Shown: positions 12,526-23,815, counted from the stretch's first letter. The stretch is 64,000 nucleotides of DNA from Chamaecyparis obtusa (GCA_027943335.1 BSBK01006750.1:658501-722500), one strand, 5' to 3'. Made by a program: numbers and translations. Notes: a model not told the origin generated them from the letters alone.

Positions 12526-13010
12526 GTCATTGTTGATCAATTAGCTGAAGCACCACTATTTGATAATACACCCATGCAAATGGAATTTCCTGATTCCTCT
12601 ATCATGCACCTCTCTTCTAGAGAATGGCAGTTATTCTTTGATGACTCCTACACATAGAATGGATCTGGAGCAGGCATATTGTTCATCACTCCTCAAGGAT
12701 ACTCGATACCAAAAGCATTCAGATTAAATTTTCCTTGCACAAACAATATTGTAGAATATGAGGCACTTCTCAATGGTATGAAAATGTCAATATAGTGGAG
12801 AGTTACAGAGATACACATTCATGGAGAATCACAACTGGTTATCCACCAAGTCAATGATGTGTACCAAACCAAAGATGAAAAGCTCATTTCTTATAAGAAA
12901 ATGGTAGATGATTTAAAGAAATATTTCATATCTATCACATTTTAGCAAATACCTAGAACGGAGAATAAGGTTGTCGATGCAATGGCGACATTATCTACTC
13001 TCTTACAGCA
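12526..13010 (+). pseudogene. pol: Gypsy B archaeal-type RNase H (downstream position)
   Basis: A second RNase H of the archaeal/plant-like type, the mark of the Tat clade. Visible blocks: WQLFFDDSYT, NGSGAGILFITPQGYSI, AFRLNFPCTNNIVEYEALL, HGESQLVIHQVNDVYQTKD and PRTENKVVDAMATLST. The acidic residues expected in the first strand (FFDDS), the E of EYEALL and the D of VVDAMA are present. Stops at 12658 (TAG), 12796 (TAG) and 12945 (TAG) interrupt it. It lies between the normal RNase H and integrase, opposite to element H below. Confidence 0.88.
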
Positions 13011-14367
13011 GCCCGAACATGAACTATGCTACGAGTTCCTGGTGGAAGCCCTATCCTATCCTTCATATGACTCCCCTGAAACCCGCATGATCTGCACCGT
13101 TGTAGGTTATGATTCATCCCGCTACAAAAATCTGTTCTCCTATCTCCATGACCAAATCATTCCTAATTCTTTTAACCATTTTGAGAAATGAAACCTTATC
13201 CGCTCCGCATCCCGATATGTCATCATTGGTAATGACCTGTACAAACGAGGTCTAAATGGTACACTGCTTAGATGTTTAGAACAGGAAGAGTCTCAACGTG
13301 CATTAGAGGAAGTCCATGAGGGTATATGTGGGTCACACTCGAATGGTTTAACATTAGCTTGAAAAATTATTAGGGCTGGGTACTATTGGCCTGAAATGGA
13401 GAAAGAGGCTATTAAATTTGTTGTCAACAGTGTCAAGTACATGGAAACTTGATTCATGCTCCAGGGAGAGATCTGATTCCCTTTACTACACAATGGCCTT
13501 TTCAACAATGGGCATTTGATCTCATAGGTGCTATCCATCCGCACTCTTCCAATGGACATACCCATATAATCACAGCTACAGATTATTTTACAAAATGGGT
13601 AGAAGCAATTCCTCTAACACAAGCAATGGGGAAACAGATCTCTATGTTCATCCTGAACTACATCATTTGCAGATATGGGATCCCTCACTCTATAATCACA
13701 GATAACGGGGGACAATTCAAAAACAAGGATCTAGATGACTTATGTGCTAAATTCAAGATCACTCAACATTGGTCATCTATCTACTATCCTCAAGGGAATG
13801 GACAAGCTGAAGCTTCAAACAAAAATCTCTTGAAAATCTTGCACAGAACAGTTAATAAAACAGGCAGAGACTGGCATCTCATGATCAATCCAGCTCTCTA
13901 GGCCTATAGAACAAGTATCAGAACATCTACTGGGGCTACGCCATTTGCTTTAGTTTATGGGTCTGAAGCGGTACTACCTATTAAGGTTGAAATCCCATCA
14001 CTCAGAATCAGAATGCATGGACTTGTCACCGATGATGACTACAGAGTGTCTAGGTTGCAAGAACTTGAACTACTAGATGAGCGCAGACAAGCAGCATATG
14101 ATCATCTCAGAGTGTATCAGAAAAGAATGTCTAGAGGCTACAACAAGAAAGTTAGACAGAGAATTTCAGGTTGGCGATCTAGTCTTGAGAGAAAATCCTA
14201 AAAATCAATCACATCGAGAATGCAAGGGGAAGTTTGAACCCAACTGGCTGGGTCCCTTTGTAATCATTGCTACTTTTGGCTCTGGTGCCTATCAACTCTC
14301 AACGACTGAAGGAGAACAGCTCCAAGAACCAATCAACGTTCTCCATATGAAGAAATTCTATGCCTAA
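13011..14367 (+). pseudogene. pol: Gypsy B integrase
   Basis: Integrase with a partly preserved N-terminal HHCC finger (EVHEGICGSHSNGLTL, later CQVHGNLIH after a frameshift near 13428). The core shows D in QQWAFDLIGAI, D in IITDNGGQF and E in GQAEASNKNLLK. A TAG at 13899 follows. The C-terminal part (AYRTSIRTSTGATPFALVYG, FQVGDLVLRENPK, GPFVIIATFGSGAYQLS) crosses another frameshift near 14160 and ends at TAA 14365-14367. No chromodomain follows, as expected for Tat. Confidence 0.92.
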
Positions 14368-16707
14368 GGCATTCAGTGCTTGGTAAAATGTCCTGAAAAA
14401 ATCTTTAAAATTGGAAAAAGTCCTTAAAAAATGAACATCTTGGTGAAAAACTAGCAATAGGTGCCTTGATGATTCACAAAAAAAGTTAAAAATATCAAAA
14501 ATTGAAAAAATTGAAAAAATGAAAAATACAAAAAAATAAGAAAAAGAAAAAGTGCCTTGGTGAAAACCTGGAAATAGGCACCTTGGTAGCAAAAATAGAA
14601 TCTCTGCCAAGATGGTGAAAACCTGGCAAACAGGCACCACTTGTTTCAAAATGCTCCATCTATCAGCGCAATATTGGTCTTTCCCAGCTTTCAGTCGGCT
14701 TTAGTCTGTATATATCCTTGTTTCAATAAAGTCAGTTTGTACACCATCAACTTGAGTGTCTGTATCCTGTCAATGTCCAAACTTGGGGGCAATCAATGTC
14801 ATATCCTATGGCCTCCAGTGTATCTTAGATGTGTCATATCCAGTCAGCATCCTTTGAAACTTTAAGTTGAGTTAGTCAGTCAGTCTCATCTCCAGAAAGG
14901 ATTTTGCATCTACAACAACACAATCAAACAACAAACTGAAAACAATCTATGCTTCATGCTTTTATCTCCTTGTATGCTTACTGATTCACATTGATATTTT
15001 TGCGTATTTTTGTTCCCATGAGCTCTTCGATGATGTCCCTTTACAGGATTTAGAGAGTGATGATTGGGGGCATAATCTTTTCTTGGTTTTCTGCTTGTAT
15101 GTGAAAATCTAACAGCTTTGGAAATTTGGGATTGAAATGGTGTCTGACTGTAAGAGCCTCTATCTCAAATTGGATGGCCATGCGTACCTCAACCATTGAT
15201 ACCCAGAAAATTCAAGGAAGTTTGATCTAACTATTGTCTTTTTGAGTGAATTCTTTCTCCTACTGTGAAACGTGATCTTGCCTAAGGAGGTGAATGATAA
15301 AGGGTCACTACGGGTAATTCACATTAGATTTAGAATGATCTCTTGACTGTTTGATGTGTTTGTAACACAAGGCGTATTTAGGTCATTACAACGTTTATGT
15401 TTTGATGCTTATACAAATTGCTATATCAAAATGGACATGATATTTAGGTCATCCTAGCGCTTGTGCCTTGGTGCTTATATCTAATCCGACATTTTGAAAA
15501 CAAAATCAATATTCATATATCCATGGTTGTTTGACTAGTGGGTGTTGTATTGATTCTTGCGCATACAAATCGATATTCATGTCTATGGTTTCATAGCTAG
15601 TAGGCATTGTATTGATTTATCTAGTTACCTAAAAGTTCAATGATGATAACAAATCGACACATGATCAGTGACTAGGTCCTAGGTCTTAGATTACATTTCA
15701 TATTGCATGTTTCTTTGCATTTTGCATGTTTGCATGATCTCACAAATGTTTGAAACGAACTTCAAAACTTAACAAGATTCTTCAATCGCCTCTTCAAATC
15801 TAACAAGAGCTGAATCATACATGAAGGTCCATCCAACAAAACAACACGTAGAATCCTTTTTCAGGATCAAAATTGAAATCTGAGATCATTCATATTATTA
15901 ACTGTTTGCATATTCGACCTTCAATCATCACAGAAATCCAGAATTTGACTTAATTGATTATCTTACATCAAACTATCAAATTTTCAACTTGGTTAACTAT
16001 GGTCAACTCATCATTTTACCTAGTCAAACTCGGTCTCCAAGACCTCTAAACAATGCAGAATGCACTCTCGGATGTGTATAACCACTTCTCAAATCAATTA
16101 ACATGCTTTTAAACTATAACGCTAATTTTTCTTGTCAGATTTCAATTTTAATCCTGAAGGGGGCATGGTATTGCATATCATTCAAGTCTGTAAATCTAAA
16201 TTTTATTTGGGATCTCATATCTTTCATCAGTGATCAAGACAACAACCATGTCTAGTTGCTGATTCATCAAAAGTCCTCATTGCTTGGGGAAAATCTATCA
16301 TCACTTGGGGCATATCAGATTCATCGATCCATATCAATCTGGTATTCTCCTAATCTTGTAATCTGTATCAGCTTTTCACAACCATTGGTTCATTAGTGTT
16401 ATTTCCTTGGTTCTTCGGCAACTGAAGGGTTCAGATGTGATACCTGCTAGTTCTGCTAAGACAATTGAGTCTAGAACCAGTCACTCACTTCTAAGCAATC
16501 CTAAGGTTCAAAATCAGGCGTTTTGACACTTTCTCACAATCATTGGTTTTTCTGTTATAGTGAACATTATCTCAGGTCATTCAAGACCTAATATCTCCAT
16601 ATCTTTCAATCGGTTTCTATCTTGGGATCGATTAATATTTTGAATTAGTTTCATATCTTTATCAAACATAGACTATCTTTGAACCACTGCGCTTCGCACA
16701 GTAATTC
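14368..16707 (+). other. 3' noncoding region of Gypsy B
   Basis: About 2.3 kb from the integrase stop to the polypurine tract with no coding content. At 14430-14640 a GGTGAAAACCTGG/ATAGGCACC phrase recurs three times, separated by an A-rich run. At about 15370-15490 and 15500-15620 there are two pairs of degenerate 65-80-bp duplications (TATTTAGGTCAT..., and AATATTCAT...GTATTGATT). Long 3' noncoding regions with internal repeats are characteristic of Tat/Ogre elements. Confidence 0.75.
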
Positions 16708-16721
16708 AAACAGGGGCAAAA
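16708..16721 (+). other. Polypurine tract of Gypsy B
   Basis: AAACAGGGGCAAAA directly before the TG of the 3' LTR; primer site for plus-strand DNA synthesis. Confidence 0.85.
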
Positions 16722-16756
16722 TGTAATACCCCAAAAATGGGCTATAGGTTCATTAA
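16722..16756 (+). repeat. 3' LTR of Gypsy B, left 35 bp
   Basis: First 35 bp of the 3' LTR, matching 2890-2924 with one C/T change. It is cut at ATTAA (16752-16756), the target duplicated by element C. The LTR resumes after 21270. Confidence 0.95.
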
Positions 16757-17345
16757 TGTTAGAATTTGTAATCTTTCCTTGGTGTATTTATAAACCAAGG
16801 TTAGACATTTTTCTTTTCTTGTTCTAATATATTAGGATATAAGCCAAGGTATCCTAATATATTTCTTTTTGTCTTCTTTCTCCTACATTCTATTTTGTCC
16901 TCTAGTAGAATATGTGAGGACAAATATTTAATTTGTAATTTAGTTTATTCCTCCTTATGAGGAATCTCACACTTGGCCTCACACACTTATGAATGTGGCA
17001 TCCATAGGAGAAGGGAGTTACATGCAAACTCCTTCACTCATCTCTACTTAAGAGATGTCTCTCACACACTTGCTTGTATAATCTTCTCCTCTCTCTCTCA
17101 ATCTCTCATTGCTCTCATTATTGTATTGAGCTCATTGCTCTCATCTTTTAGGCTTTTTGCCATATTCTTATTCACAAAGGGGTTTTTCTTTTCTTTTCCC
17201 CTTACCAAAATCTCTTGGCTCATTGTTGGATTCTTGAAGTGCTTTGTGGTTGATCTTGAAATCTTCTCTCCTTTGGTTTTGGTAAAATCTTCCAACATTT
17301 CATTTTCTTGGATTAATACTTGTTTAAGTTTTCATTCTTCTTACA
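16757..17345 (+). repeat. 5' LTR of element C
   Basis: 589 bp, TGTTAGAATT at the start and TTCTTCTTACA at the end. It contains a 14-bp inverted repeat (listed separately). A 137-codon open frame over it (16973-17386) is duplicated in the other LTR and has no coding features, so I do not call it a gene. Confidence 0.96.
16826..16863 (+). repeat. Perfect 14-bp inverted repeat in C LTR
   Basis: AATATATTAGGATA (16826-16839) and its exact reverse complement (16850-16863) with a 10-base spacer TAAGCCAAGG. It is repeated in the 3' LTR at 20746-20783. A smaller hairpin, CCTTGGT/ACCAAGG, sits just upstream around a TATTTATAAA sequence. Confidence 0.9.
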
Positions 17346-17358
17346 TGGTATCAGAGCT
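17346..17358 (+). other. Primer-binding site of element C
   Basis: TGGTATCAGAGC immediately after the LTR; complementary to the 3' end of initiator-Met tRNA, the usual plant Copia primer. Confidence 0.93.
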
Positions 17359-18314
17359 ATCTAATCCTTGTTTAAGTGTTTTGTAGGAAGGTGCCATTCA
17401 AAGGAGCAATCTCTCTTTGTTTATCTAATATTTGTTTTGCAGATTTTTTTTTGCAAATCTAACTTTTTTTCATTCTAACCCCTTAGTTTTGGATGGCTTG
17501 CCGCCAAATCTAAGCTCTTTCAATCTCATTTTCAGTTTTTTAAAGTTTACTTCTCAACTATATCCAGATTTATATCTCTATTTTTAAATACTTCCAACAC
17601 AGATTTTACTTTACTAACATCTTTATTGCAGGCTTTAAATCTGTGTTTTTCACTTAAATCTAACTTTTTTTTTAACATTTTTTTTGAAGACAGTTTTATA
17701 GACCCGTACTTAGTGGCTAATAACTTTTGTTTCAGGTATTATCTTGTCAATCGCTTCGGTGGAGTTGTAGATAATTAGGTTTTACAAAAGATATTTCAAA
17801 ATCAGCCAGATCCAATGGTTCATTTGGGAGATATGACTCCCGCACTAAGACTGTATTTCTGAAACAGTCAAATCTCTGCATTTTAATAATTTTGTTGCAG
17901 TTTAATCATTATTTCAAGTTATTATTACATCTATTTTTATAACATATTTCTCAGTTTTTGCAGGTATCTTGCAGTACTAATAATTATCTATTATATTCTT
18001 TTCTTTATTCAGCTCTTTCATTAGTTATTTCACTTATCCTAGAAGATTCTTTGATTTGTTTAATTTAGGATTCTTTCTTTCTTTAGTTTTTTCTTAATAT
18101 TCCGACTTACGTAAGGAATTTCCATTACTAGTTCTATAAATCGTTGCATTTAAAAATTGTTTCTCCATTTACATTAAATTTTTTAAATCTATTTAATATC
18201 TTTATTTAACTCTTATATTAAGAAGTTAACTTCAAGTAATCTTCCTTTTCTTAATCTTGCACTTTATATATTCACTGTTATTTACTTTGTGTAAGTTAAT
18301 TTGATTAATTTATC
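17359..18314 (+). other. Leader of element C
   Basis: About 950 bp of T-rich untranslated sequence between primer site and gag. I see no coding content. Confidence 0.7.
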
Positions 18315-19214
18315 ATGTCTACTATAATCCCGGAAATCAAGCTCAATAGCTCTAACTATCATCAATGGAAAACTCATGTGTCATTTTTATTTCATTTTAA
18401 ACATTTACTTGAAGTTGCTACAGATGCAGCTATTGAACCCGCTACCTCTGCTTCACAAGCAGAAAAAGATGCATGGAAGACCAAAAATGAGGAAGCCCTT
18501 GGTTTGATTGGTCTCTCCATCATCCCTGATCTTTATGTCCTAATTGGACATTGCACTAAAGCTCATGAAGCGTGGACCATTCTACAACAGACATATGACA
18601 ACTCTTCAGAATCTCGTAAGATTCAACTCCAAGACAACTTGGAGGACTTAAGGTATAATGACTTTAAAAATATGGATGAATTTTTACTTAAATTTGATGC
18701 AGTTAAAACTCAACTAAGTGGTGTTAATGTTAGTTTAAGTGATATTAGATTGATTACAATTATTCTTAAGAAATGTCTTCCTAAAGAATTTCAGCAATTT
18801 ATTACTAACATTCACTCTCAGCTTGCTATTCCTACTTTAGCTCCTCATTTAACTTATGCTATCTTTCAAAATTTGTTACGTCAAGAGGAGACTAAATTAT
18901 TACAATTTGGTACTATTAAGTCTTTTGAACATGCTTTTGTATCTAAAGCTCAAAATCCAACTAATAATTCTCAAACTCATAATAATAATACCTCTTATAA
19001 TTATTCTCATAATAACAATCATAATCATCATAATATAAATCAAAGACCTCATTGCACCTATTGTGGGAAAGATGGTCATGTTACTAATAACTGCTTTAAA
19101 AAGAAAAAGGATAATAGACTCATGAATCAAAATCACCAACCTTCTAAGGAAGATAATGGTAATTCATCTCGTCATGCATTTACAATTCATCATAATGTTA
19201 CTAGCCCTTTTTAG
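18315..19214 (+). CDS. gag: Intact Copia-type Gag of element C (299 aa)
   Basis: The only intact retrotransposon protein in the window. The N-terminus (IKLNSSNYHQWKTHVSFLF, then AWKTKNEEALGLIGLSI and AHEAWTILQQTYD) is the Copia Gag (UBN2-type) fold, which forms the particle that packages element RNA. An Asn/His-rich stretch (residues about 215-245) precedes one complete CCHC zinc knuckle, CTYCGKDGHVTNNC, at residues 247-260. A Lys-rich patch and an Asn/Gln-rich tail end at a TAG. It is the first ATG of a clean frame about 950 bp after the primer site. There is no pol downstream, so enzymes must be supplied by another Copia element. Expression itself is unproven. Confidence 0.9.
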   Translation: MSTIIPEIKLNSSNYHQWKTHVSFLFHFKHLLEVATDAAIEPATSASQAEKDAWKTKNEEALGLIGLSIIPDLYVLIGHCTKAHEAWTILQQTYDNSSESRKIQLQDNLEDLRYNDFKNMDEFLLKFDAVKTQLSGVNVSLSDIRLITIILKKCLPKEFQQFITNIHSQLAIPTLAPHLTYAIFQNLLRQEETKLLQFGTIKSFEHAFVSKAQNPTNNSQTHNNNTSYNYSHNNNHNHHNINQRPHCTYCGKDGHVTNNCFKKKKDNRLMNQNHQPSKEDNGNSSRHAFTIHHNVTSPF

Positions 19215-19429
19215 TTATATGATGCATCTTCAGGGGGTATTCCTTTCTTTAGTATTATAAATTGTTCTCTTATGTCCTTCATGTTGATAAGCTTTTAATT
19301 TGTTCAAGTAATCATACTACATTTCCTTCCTATGGTTCATTTCATTATTTAACATTAATTGCTTTCATATTTTATATGATCTATTGTTGTATCTGTTTTG
19401 AGCTCCTTTTGATCTATGGTTCTATTTGT

Positions 19430-19803
19430 AAGATGCAATGGTTGCACTTACTCAGTTGATATTGATCAACTTGTTCCATCTATAAGATGCAATGGTTGCA
19501 CTTACTCAGTTGATATTGATCAACTTGTTCCATCTGTAAGATGCAATGGATGCACTTACTCAGTTGATATTGATCAACTTGTTCCATCTGTAAGATGCAA
19601 TGGATGCACTTACTCAGTTGATGTTGATCAACTTGTTCCATCTGTAAGATGCAATGGCTGCACTTACTCAGTTGATATTGATCAACTTGTTCCATCTGTA
19701 AGATGCAATGGCTGCACTTACTCAGTTGATATTGATCAACTTGTTCCATCTGTAAGATGCAATGGATGCACTTACTCAGTTGATGTTTATCAACTTGTTC
19801 CAT
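19430..19803 (+). repeat. 54-bp tandem array in element C, 7 copies
   Basis: Seven head-to-tail units of 54 bp start at 19430, 19484, 19538, 19592, 19646, 19700 and 19754; the last is cut at 50 bp. Units differ at a few positions only (TGGTTGC/TGGATGC/TGGCTGC, GATATT/GATGTT). Each has the near-palindrome TTGATATTGATCAA. The period is 18 codons and the array is open on both strands: plus gives RCNGCTYSVDIDQLVPSV per unit. I cannot tell whether either frame is used; a structural or packaging role is equally possible. Confidence 0.95.
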
Positions 19804-20664
19804 TGATTTTTTTCTGGTGAAGGTGTTGTTCTTGAAATCCTTCTTGAAATTTGTTTGATTTCTCATATGATTGGAAGGTATATGGTACATGGTTCTCTCT
19901 CTCTTAATCCTTAGTTCAATTTATGTAAATCTTAATGTTGGTTTAAATTATCATCTCCTTAATGGTTCATTGCTTATGGTTCATAAGTGTAGTGATTATT
20001 GGCTATTAAATTCAAATACTTATTGGTGCTTGAGATATTTGTTCTACTCGGATTTGGTTTCTTCTCCCTCACTCTTCTTTTCAACCTTAATAATGTGATG
20101 AGTTTGCATTATTCATTGCTTAGATCATGGGTCCTGTAGGTGATGGAGTCATGACCCATTCACTTGCAGTAACTCATTAATGGACTGTCTATATCCATGT
20201 GATTGATGCAATGTTGATTCATGCCTCATTTTTACATTAGCATATTATTTTGAGATGAAAGGATGATTGTTCTTTTTGGGTCCTTGACCATTTGTTGTAT
20301 CTTGATTTCATGTTTAGCTCCTTTATTTGATGAAATCTCATGCATTCTTTCAAAGATATTTTCTGATGTAATAGTTTCAAAGTTACACTAACTTGGATAT
20401 TAGATGATATTCTTCTTGTGGATAGGTTCCTTGGTTTGTGTTTCTATGTTTCTTTGTTTCAGGTGAATCTTCAAGGCCCACTTTTGGAATCACTTCCTCT
20501 TCACATGCCCTATTACTTAAAGAAGTTTACATCAAGACTTGGATCAAGACAATCAAATCTCCTCCTTATATTGAAGACCAAGTTGTGGATTTTGTAAAGA
20601 GACATTTCCCTCTCATTGTAAAAATTTGGGTTTAATTCCCTTGATGTAAATCCCCCAAGTAAAG
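19804..20664 (+). other. 3' internal region of element C
   Basis: About 860 bp between the array and the polypurine tract. Low-complexity, T-rich, with no pol homology and no convincing gene. Confidence 0.7.
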
Positions 20665-20676
20665 ATTAAAGGGGGG
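20665..20676 (+). other. Polypurine tract of element C
   Basis: ATTAAAGGGGGG abutting the TG of the 3' LTR. Confidence 0.9.
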
Positions 20677-21265
20677 TGTTAGAATTTGTAATCTTTCCTT
20701 GGTGTATTTATAAACCAAGGTTAGACATTTTTCTTTTCTTGTTCTAATATATTAGGATATAAGCCAAGGTATCCTAATATATTTCTTTTTGTCTTCTTTC
20801 TCCTACATTCTATTTTGTCCTCTAGTAGAATATGTGAGGACAAATATTTAATTTGTAATTTAGTTTATTCCTCCTTATGAGGAATCTCACACTTGGCCTC
20901 ACACACTTATGAATGTGGCATCCATAGGAGAAGGGAGTTACATGCAAACTCCTTCACTCATCTCTACTTAAGAGATGTCTCTCACACACTTGCTTGTATA
21001 ATCTTCTCCTCTCTCTCTCAATCTCTCATTGCTCTCATTATTGTATTGAGCTCATTGCTCTCATCTTTTAGGCTTTTTGCCATATTCTTATTCACAAAGG
21101 GGTTTTTCTTTGCTTTTCCCCTTACCAAAATCTCTTGGCTCATTGTTGGATTCTTGAAGTGCTTTGTGGTTGATCTTGAAATCTTCTCTCCTTTGGTTTT
21201 GGTAAAATCTTCCAACATTTCATTTTCTTGGATTAATACTTGTTTAAGTTTTCATTCTTCTTACA
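20677..21265 (+). repeat. 3' LTR of element C
   Basis: 589 bp, the same length as the 5' LTR, with one visible difference (G at 21112). Followed by the second ATTAA target copy. Confidence 0.96.
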
Positions 21266-22503
21266 ATTAACCTCCTACATCGACAAATCGAATGAAATCG
21301 ACATCGAAGTCCTAACCTAAGGCACATCTGAACATTATCAAATCCTAATTGATTATCTTAAATTCTGCATCGAGGAATATTCCTAACAATATTTTTAATT
21401 ATCTTAATTATCTTTAATTTAATAATTATTTGGCGATAAATCACTTTTATCCTAAGTTTGATTAATTAAATATTTTCATATTTAATTAATTAGATTTAAT
21501 ATTTGACACTTAATTGTTTAATTAAATTTAATTCTATCTATTATTAATTGTATTATTTAATTTTGACAATAAATCTAATATCCTATGAATAATTGATTAA
21601 ATTCTTATTTAATTGATTAAAGCAAGTTGTCATTATTTAATAATATAGTTTTTAATAAAAATTTGATTAAATAGTTAATTAACCCATAAATTAATTATTT
21701 AATTTCAAAAATTAGTTATGTTGAGAGTAAATCACTTTATTTATTTATTAAATCATAATTATCCATGTGCACATAAAAGGACCAGTTAAACTCTAAATTA
21801 GAAAATCAATGCAAGTTGTTAGCTTTTGGAAACTCAATATCCTTTGTGAGTTTTAAAGTTGATCTAAACTTCTAATTTGAGTTGAACTATGCTTTTGCAT
21901 GTTTTTGTGAGTTAATTATCCTTTATTTAAAAATAACTCAAAAATCAACCTGAGTTATTTGAGTGATTTATGGCTTTCTTCCATGCACCTCCAAAGCCCT
22001 AGATTTCTATAAAATCAAGGCTCAACTCTTCAATTTCATATCTCGCAAATTGCAAACTTACTCTACAGGAATCATAGCACATCAGATTTGGAGAATTTGC
22101 ACAATTGGAGCTTGGAAGATCAATTTGAGAATTTGAGCTTTTGGTGAGATCAATTTCATTTGCATTCATATCATATTATTTCTAGATTAGCATTGCATAT
22201 CAATTTTCATTTTAGCATAGATTCATATCAGTTTATCATTTTTATTGCATCATAAAAAATAAAAAAAAATAGCTTAATTGCATTCATTCCATATCTAGAA
22301 TTGCATTCAAATCCTTTGTTTAGGTGTCGTCTAGGTCACTGATCTCGATAACAATCTGAGAACAACAATCTCGCACTTATTAGAAGGCAGTAAATTGCTT
22401 GGTTAGATTAGATTTCAATTTTGCACGATTTTGATTATCACTAACCTCTAATGTTTTACTGAAGTGTTGTGTCTACAGATTAGGTACAATTTTCACACAC
22501 ACA
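21266..22503 (+). repeat. 3' LTR of Gypsy B, right part
   Basis: Begins with the duplicated ATTAA and then continues the B LTR exactly where 16756 left off (CCTCCTACATCG). Adding the left 35 bp gives 1268 bp, identical in length to the 5' LTR. It ends in an AC repeat before TSD CACAC at 22504-22508. Confidence 0.95.
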
Positions 22504-22508
22504 CACAC

Positions 22509-23308
22509 AATCTAAATACATAAAGGAAGTATTGAAGACATTTGGCATGGAAGATGCTAAACCTGTGGGAACACCGATGGCTATTGGATGCAAACTGATA
22601 AAGAAGGATGAAATTACTGAGGTAAATCAGACACTTTACCGATCTGTGATTGGTGAGCTAATGTATGTAGTTCACAGTAGACTAGATATAGCACATGTTG
22701 TGGCAATTGTTTCTAGATTTTATGCTAACCCTAGAGAATCACACATGATTGCTACTAAAAGAATCTTAAAATACCTAAAAAAGATAGAAGATTATGGCAT
22801 TTGGTATCCTAAGGAAGGAAAGTTTGAGCTAAAGGTATACACTGATGTTGATTGGGCGGGAAATGTAGATGATAGAAAAAGCACCATTGGAGGAGCATTT
22901 TTCTTTGGTGTAAGACTTGTAACCTGGACAAGTAAAAAGAAGGCTTGTATTTCTTAGTCTATAGCAGAAGCAGAATATGTTGCTACTACTACGAATTGCT
23001 CAAACATTGCATATATCAAGCAAGTGTTGGAAGGAATGAATGAGGTAATCACTGACTTAGTGATTATATACTGTGACAACACTAGTGCCATTAACATTTC
23101 GAAGAATCTAGTGATGCACTCTAAAACAAAATATATATCTATCAAGTATCATTACTTAAGAGAACAAGTGCAGGAGAAGTAAGTGAAGTTAGAATTTGTT
23201 ACATCTAAGGAACAACTTGCAGATATCTTTACAAAGCCTCTACTAAAAGACACATTTGAATACTTAAGGACTAGACTTGGGGTTCGTCCCCTGTCTATTG
23301 GTCACTAA
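22509..23308 (+). pseudogene. pol: Copia A reverse transcriptase end and RNase H
   Basis: Continuation of the protein interrupted at 2889: QSKYIKEVLKTFGMEDAKPV, then the Copia connection (SVIGELMYVVHSRLDIAHV) and RNase H (LKVYTDVDWAGNVDDRKST, then SIAEAEYVATTTNCSNI, IIYCDNTSAINISKN, TKYISIKYHYLREQ, EQLADIFTKPL, FEYLRTRLGV). In-frame TAG at 22956-22958 and TAA at about 23180 break it. The natural stop is TAA at 23306-23308 after RPLSIGH. D carries the same C-terminus (RPLSTGH). Confidence 0.93.
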
Positions 23309-23815
23309 GGTGATCTAGATGTTGCATCAGCCTAATCATGTCAGAAGATAATTCATGTTGATGCAGCATAGTTCACACTTTGACTCATGTTCAAGGTTGT
23401 GATTAAGTTTGGAGAACTGAAACAGATTGAGATATCAGTATACAGAGATATAGAGGATGAAATGGACAATAGAGAGTTACTTGGCTACCGAAGAGCTATT
23501 TATTTATTTGTTTCTTTGGCATTGTTGTCAAAGGGAGAGATAAATAATATGAAAGGGAGAGAAACTACACTGATGAGAACTATCTGAGGGAGAGACAATC
23601 TGAAAGGAACAGAGCATTGAAGATCAATTACTAAGAACAAAAGCAAGAATAGGAGAACTGAAAAGAGCATTACAAATGTTGAGGAATGTAGTGATTAAAC
23701 ATATTAAGTCTATTCGACTTACAACATTTGTTCACAGAGCTGTAGAATACATGTTTGGTATGTGTATGGTACATTTCATATTACTTGAGTTGCCATCAAT
23801 GCCAAAGGGAGAGAT
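23309..23815 (+). other. Copia A 3' noncoding region with polypurine tract
   Basis: About 500 bp between the pol stop and the 3' LTR. The polypurine tract CCAAAGGGAGAGAT is at 23802-23815, directly before LTR start TGATGACC. Two earlier purine-rich phrases (AAAGGGAGAGA near 23530 and 23550) resemble it. Two short open frames here have no recognisable content. Confidence 0.75.

Larger units (their letters stand above)
16757..21265 (+). mobile_element. Element C: gag-only non-autonomous Copia (TR-GAG-like)
   Basis: Complete 4509-bp LTR element in B's 3' LTR, TSD ATTAA at 16752-16756 and 21266-21270. Two 589-bp LTRs differ at one site that I can find (T at 17192, G at 21112). The primer site complements initiator-Met tRNA and the polypurine tract is intact. 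The interior codes for an uninterrupted Copia-type Gag but no protease, integrase, RT or RNase H. This matches the published idea of terminal-repeat retrotransposons with only a GAG domain, which borrow enzymes from an autonomous partner. It is the youngest insertion in the window. Confidence 0.95.
2890..22503 (+). mobile_element. Gypsy element B (Tat clade), near complete, carries nested element C
   Basis: Complete LTR retrotransposon inserted in Copia A. Both LTRs begin TGTAA and end in CA; TSD CACAC at 2885-2889 and 22504-22508. Order: 5' LTR, primer site, 3-kb leader, gag, protease, RT, RNase H, a second archaeal-type RNase H, integrase, 2.3-kb 3' noncoding region, polypurine tract, 3' LTR. 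Without element C (4509 bp plus 5-bp TSD) it is about 15.1 kb, typical of the large Ogre/Tat elements. The extra RNase H and the absence of a chromodomain also place it in Tat. About 32 substitutions separate the 1268-bp LTRs (about 2.5%, by eye), mostly transitions. Confidence 0.95.

Noticed and set aside
16973..17386. 137-codon open frame over C's 5' LTR, with a near-identical 125-codon one over the 3' LTR (20893-21270)
   Set aside because: Both arise from the same LTR sequence, have no domain, and the frame is simply free of stops in a C/T-rich region.
19430..19803. CRISPR-like array
   Set aside because: Units are contiguous without spacers and the setting is a eukaryotic retrotransposon.
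19480..19890. Minus-strand 136-codon frame across the 54-bp array
   Set aside because: It is the reverse reading of a stop-free 18-codon repeat; no independent evidence of coding. Kept only as part of the array description.
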